This document shows positions 61,606 through 64,000 of a DNA stretch of 64,000 nucleotides, piece by piece (position 1 is the stretch's first letter; each line of letters begins with the position of its first letter). Below the pieces are notes generated by a model. That model saw only the letters and a list, made by a program, of their open reading frames with translations, was not told the DNA's origin and did not search any database. Where the stretch lies: positions 930,001 through 994,000 of the forward strand of contig NZ_JAABLQ010000001.1 in assembly GCF_009915765.1 (NCBI RefSeq), written 5' to 3'. Both the position numbers and the translations under genes were made by a program. This DNA is from Pannonibacter sp. XCT-53 (GTDB lineage: Bacteria > Pseudomonadota > Alphaproteobacteria > Rhizobiales > Stappiaceae).

Positions 61606-62043
61606 ATGCTCAAGGGAATCGATCCGCTGATCAGCGCGGAGTTGCTGATGGTTCTGGCCGCGATGGGCCATGGCGACGAGATCGTCATCGTCGATGCCAA
61701 CTTTCCCTCCGATTCGACTGCGAGGCACACGGTGCATGGCAGCGCGCTGCGGATGGACTGTTCGGCCGTGCGGGCGGTTGAGGCGGTCCTGAGCCTGTTG
61801 CCCATCGACACCTTCGGCGCCGATGATCCGGTGCAGACGATGCAGGTCGTCGGCGATCCCGCCGCGATCCCGGAGGTCGTGGCGGAGGCCCGGCCCCTGT
61901 TTGCCGCAGAACGGGCGGCCATGGGCTCGCTGGAGCGCTATGCCTTCTACGAGCGGGCGAGGGACGCCTACGCGATCCTGCAGACGACGGAGCTCAGGCC
62001 CTACGGCAACTTCGTGATCCGCAAGGGCGTCATCTTCGGCTGA
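61606..62043 (+). CDS. fucU: L-fucose mutarotase-like RbsD/FucU-family protein
   Basis: 145 aa of the RbsD/FucU family, which interconverts the anomers of pyranose sugars. The motif MGHGDEIVIVDANFP with the catalytic His and Asp, and the C-terminal ELRPYGNFVIRKGVI with its Tyr-Gly-Asn, are of the FucU type, not the RbsD type. GGGGAGGCCTGAC precedes the ATG. It is convergent with the IclR gene. Together with the DHRS6-like SDR it suggests L-fucose or a related 6-deoxy-sugar pathway. Confidence 0.9.
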   Translation: MLKGIDPLISAELLMVLAAMGHGDEIVIVDANFPSDSTARHTVHGSALRMDCSAVRAVEAVLSLLPIDTFGADDPVQTMQVVGDPAAIPEVVAEARPLFAAERAAMGSLERYAFYERARDAYAILQTTELRPYGNFVIRKGVIFG

Positions 62044-62111
62044 GACCGGCTTGCGCATCGGGGCCCCTGAGACCCGGTCGCCGGCCGGACCGCAATGACC
62101 TGGCGCGGGCG

Positions 62112-62876
62112 TCAGGACAAGGACAACTCCCGCGCCACGCCCCGGAGCCTCTGCAGGGCTTCCTCGACGCTGTCGCAGGCCTCTCCCGCCGGCCGGCCGA
62201 GATAGGGGCAGGTCAGGACGGCAATCGCATCGCCGTTCGGGTCCAGCACCGGCACCGAAATGTCGAGGACGCCGATCAGCTGTCCGCTTTCGCCCATGCG
62301 ATACCCCTGGCTGCGCACCCGGTCGAGTTCGCCGGCGAGTGCCTCCAGCCGCTGCAGGTCGCCGGGGCCGCTCAGGGCGCCCAGGGTTTCTGCCCGACGC
62401 TCGGGGCTCTGGAAGGCAAGCAAGGCGTGGCCAGATCCCGTGTCGAGCAGGTCCAGCCGGGCGCCGACGCGGACGCGGAACTCCCAGCTGTCCATCGGGC
62501 TGGCCTGGGCCACCACGACTGCGGCCGCCCGCTCGGGCACGACCAGATGGCAAGACTGGCGGCTGTCGCGGGCAAAGACATCGAGCTTCGGCGTTGCCTG
62601 CGCGACCAGACGGCGCAGCGGCGGGTGCCGGTTGGCCAGCACAAACAGCTTCATCGACAGGAAGTAGCGGTCGCCGCCCGACGAACGGACCACATAGTCC
62701 CGCGCCACGAGCCGCTCCAGCATGCGGTAGATCTCGGAGGGACTGCGTCCCATGGCCTTGACGATTTCGGCCCGCGTCAGTCCGCTCGGCTGTTCCGACA
62801 AAAGCTCCAGAATGTCGAGGCCCTTGTCCAGCGCCGGGGCGCGGTACCGGTCGCCGTTTGCATCCATCTCGCTCAT
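62112..62876 (-). CDS. IclR-family transcriptional regulator
   Basis: 254 aa. The winged HTH lies near residues 14-75 (ALDKGLDILELLSEQPSGLTRAEIVKAMG, SPSEIYRMLERLVARDYV), followed by the IclR effector domain with LLDTGSGHALLAFQSPERR and SVPVLDPNGDAIAVLT. The start ATG 62876 follows GGGGGAGGACAGG. The leader DNA just before it is a four-copy 17-bp tandem repeat, which makes an artificially long open frame upstream. It is divergent from the SDR gene with a large dyad between. Confidence 0.92.
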   Translation of the reverse strand: MSEMDANGDRYRAPALDKGLDILELLSEQPSGLTRAEIVKAMGRSPSEIYRMLERLVARDYVVRSSGGDRYFLSMKLFVLANRHPPLRRLVAQATPKLDVFARDSRQSCHLVVPERAAAVVVAQASPMDSWEFRVRVGARLDLLDTGSGHALLAFQSPERRAETLGALSGPGDLQRLEALAGELDRVRSQGYRMGESGQLIGVLDISVPVLDPNGDAIAVLTCPYLGRPAGEACDSVEEALQRLRGVARELSLS

Positions 62877-62889
62877 GCCTGTCCTCCCC

Positions 62890-62957
62890 CGGACACCTGT
62901 CCTGCCCTGACACCTGTCTTGCCCGGACACCTGTCTTGCCCGGACATCTGCCCGCCC
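62890..62957. repeat. Four-copy 17-bp tandem repeat in the iclR leader
   Basis: Units of 17 bp at 62890, 62907, 62924 and 62941; the consensus is CGGACACCTGTCTTGCC, with copies 1-3 differing at one or two positions and copy 4 more diverged. It begins 14 bp upstream of the IclR start codon, in the transcribed leader. Copy number could vary between strains. Confidence 0.9.
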
Positions 62958-63058
62958 CGGATCGCGCCGGGGCGATCCGGCTGGCGGGATGCTCTCGCGG
63001 GCGCTTTGCGCCACCTCGGGTGCCTTGTCAAATTCTTCCGACTGAGACTTGCATATCA

Positions 63059-63091
63059 GTTCACTTGTGAATAGTGTATTCGTATATGAAC
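63059..63091. promoter_or_regulatory. 33-bp imperfect dyad, IclR operator candidate upstream of the SDR gene
   Basis: Arms 63059-63073 and 63077-63091 (11 of 15 positions complementary) around a GTG centre; the outer ends are GTTCA and TGAAC, and the inner part GAATA/TATTC is perfect. A smaller palindrome TTCAC-TT-GTGAA lies in the left arm. A possible SDR promoter TTGCAT (63049-63054), 17 nt, TAGTGT (63072-63077) would be covered by the dyad. Confidence 0.62.
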
Positions 63092-63188
63092 AGAACGCAA
63101 CGGCAGGGCGCAACCGCCCGATCCGCTGCGGAACAAGGCGCGGGGCGGACCGGACCGGATCCCCCGAAGCGCTCGCGGGAGGAACGAC

Positions 63189-63941
63189 ATGCAGACGAGC
63201 GGGAGACGTCTGGCCGGACGGACGGTGCTTGTGACGGCGGCGGGGCAGGGCATGGGGCGGGCTGCAGCCATCGCCCTTGCTGCGGAAGGGGCCCGGGTGA
63301 TCGCCACCGACCGCGATGCCGGGCTGCTGGCCGGGCTTGAGGGCGTTGACATCCGCCAGCTGGATGTCACGGATGCTGCGGCAATCGGTGCGATGGCCGC
63401 CGACGTCGGCGAGATCGACGGGCTGTTCAACTGTGCCGGCATCGTGCCCCACGGCACGATCCTGGACCTCACCGATGACCAGTGGCAGCAGGCCCTCGAT
63501 GTCAATGTCACCTCGATGGTGCGCATGACCCGGGCGTTCCTGCCGGGCATGCTGAAGCGGGCCGAGATCACCGGCACGGCCTCGATCCTCAACATGTCGT
63601 CGATGGCCTCCTCCATCAAGGGCTTCATCAACCGCACGGCCTATGGCGCCACCAAAGCAGCCGTCATCGGCCTCACCAAGGCGGTCGCTGCCGACTTCGT
63701 GAAGCAGGGCCTTCGCTGCAACGCGCTGTGCCCGGGCACGGTCGACACGCCGTCGCTGCGCGGGCGCATCGCTGCCGCCGCCGATCCGGTGCAGGCGGAG
63801 AAGGACTTCATTGCCCGTCAGCCCATGGGGCGTCTCGCCACGGTCGACGACATCACGCCGCTGATCGTCTACCTGCTCAGCGATGAAAGCCGCTTCGTCA
63901 CTGGCCAGGCGGTGTCGGTCGATGGCGGCGTGACGATCTGA
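63189..63941 (+). CDS. SDR-family dehydrogenase, DHRS6/2-keto-3-deoxy-L-fuconate dehydrogenase-like
   Basis: 250-aa classical SDR. The cofactor motif is TAAGQGMG (16-23), Asp41 indicates NAD, NCAG occurs at 81-84, Ser137/138, Tyr152 and Lys156 are the catalytic set. The C-terminal RCNALCPGTVDTPSLRGRI and the SSIKGFINR block match the DHRS6 group, which includes 2-keto-3-deoxy-L-fuconate dehydrogenases. With FucU and the divergent IclR regulator it probably belongs to non-phosphorylating L-fucose-type breakdown; 3-hydroxybutyrate dehydrogenase is the other known activity in this group. CGGGAGGAACGAC precedes the ATG. Confidence 0.9.
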   Translation: MQTSGRRLAGRTVLVTAAGQGMGRAAAIALAAEGARVIATDRDAGLLAGLEGVDIRQLDVTDAAAIGAMAADVGEIDGLFNCAGIVPHGTILDLTDDQWQQALDVNVTSMVRMTRAFLPGMLKRAEITGTASILNMSSMASSIKGFINRTAYGATKAAVIGLTKAVAADFVKQGLRCNALCPGTVDTPSLRGRIAAAADPVQAEKDFIARQPMGRLATVDDITPLIVYLLSDESRFVTGQAVSVDGGVTI

Positions 63942-63996
63942 CCTGCGGCCGGCCGCAGCTCGAAAGGCATCGCATCACGCGGACGGGAGGCCGCTG

Positions 63997-64000
63997 ATGG
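63997..64000 (+). CDS. Start of next gene, cut by the window edge
   Basis: An ATG at 63997 follows GGACGGGAGGCCGCTG, a good ribosome site, 55 nt after the SDR stop on the same strand. Only the first codon is in the window, so the product cannot be named; co-transcription with the SDR gene is likely. Confidence 0.45.

Noticed and set aside
62890..62957. A CRISPR array
   Set aside because: The units are directly adjacent 17-mers without spacers, and no cas gene is present.

Overview
The window reads as chromosome of a high-GC (about two thirds G+C) alphaproteobacterium, most likely in the Hyphomicrobiales; the overall flavour recalls the Stappia/Pannonibacter group, but that placement is inference. 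Supporting signs are an NAD-dependent fdsGBACD formate dehydrogenase, an FMN-riboswitch-controlled RibN-type riboflavin transporter, an FtrA/rhodanese pair, and a very large share of uptake systems (three ABC importers and two TRAP importers in 64 kb). Genes are tightly packed with many 1-8 nt overlaps. I found no rRNA or tRNA genes, insertion sequences, prophage genes or CRISPR arrays.

Layout. (1) 1-12661: a divergon. Leftward runs a PYROXD2/phytoene-desaturase-like FAD oxidoreductase followed by a peptide-type ABC importer (dppABCD-like, cut by the window edge). Rightward runs a cyclase-family hydrolase, a second PYROXD2-like oxidoreductase, a MarR regulator and a two-gene indolepyruvate-type 2-oxoacid:ferredoxin oxidoreductase, closed by a strong terminator. 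(2) 12790-19810: fdsG-B-A-C-D and a LysR regulator. (3) 19995-25257: a TRAP importer with an M24 peptidase-family enzyme and an AraC regulator. (4) 25506-36352: a LivJHMGF-type ABC importer, aldehyde dehydrogenase, SDR, dihydroxyacetophenone-dioxygenase-like cupin, ThDP-dependent decarboxylase-like enzyme and IclR regulator; together they suggest catabolism of an aromatic keto compound. (5) 36349-44559: mixed genes, including folB, pccA with an overlapping HAD phosphatase, the FMN riboswitch with ribN, a lipoprotein, and rhodanese/ftrA. (6) 44573-52143: a second peptide ABC importer split around a divergent promoter with an XRE-cupin regulator, plus a GAF protein and an Xaa-Pro-type peptidase. 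(7) 52199-60978: SsuD-like monooxygenase, aldo/keto reductase, flavin reductase, TRAP importer and YeiH-type exporter in one leftward run, with a divergent GntR regulator and a Gfo/Idh dehydrogenase. This looks like an organosulfonate-use island. (8) 61047-64000: MarR, FucU mutarotase, IclR, and a DHRS6-like SDR, probably the start of an L-fucose-type sugar pathway that continues past the window.

How it works together. Most blocks share one plan: an importer, a few redox or hydrolytic enzymes, and a local regulator on an AT-rich divergent promoter carrying a visible inverted repeat. Formate dehydrogenase could take up formate made by the cupin dioxygenase of block 4. All five periplasmic binding-protein genes are followed directly by a GC-rich stem-loop, which suggests a common way of making binding protein in excess over its membrane partners.
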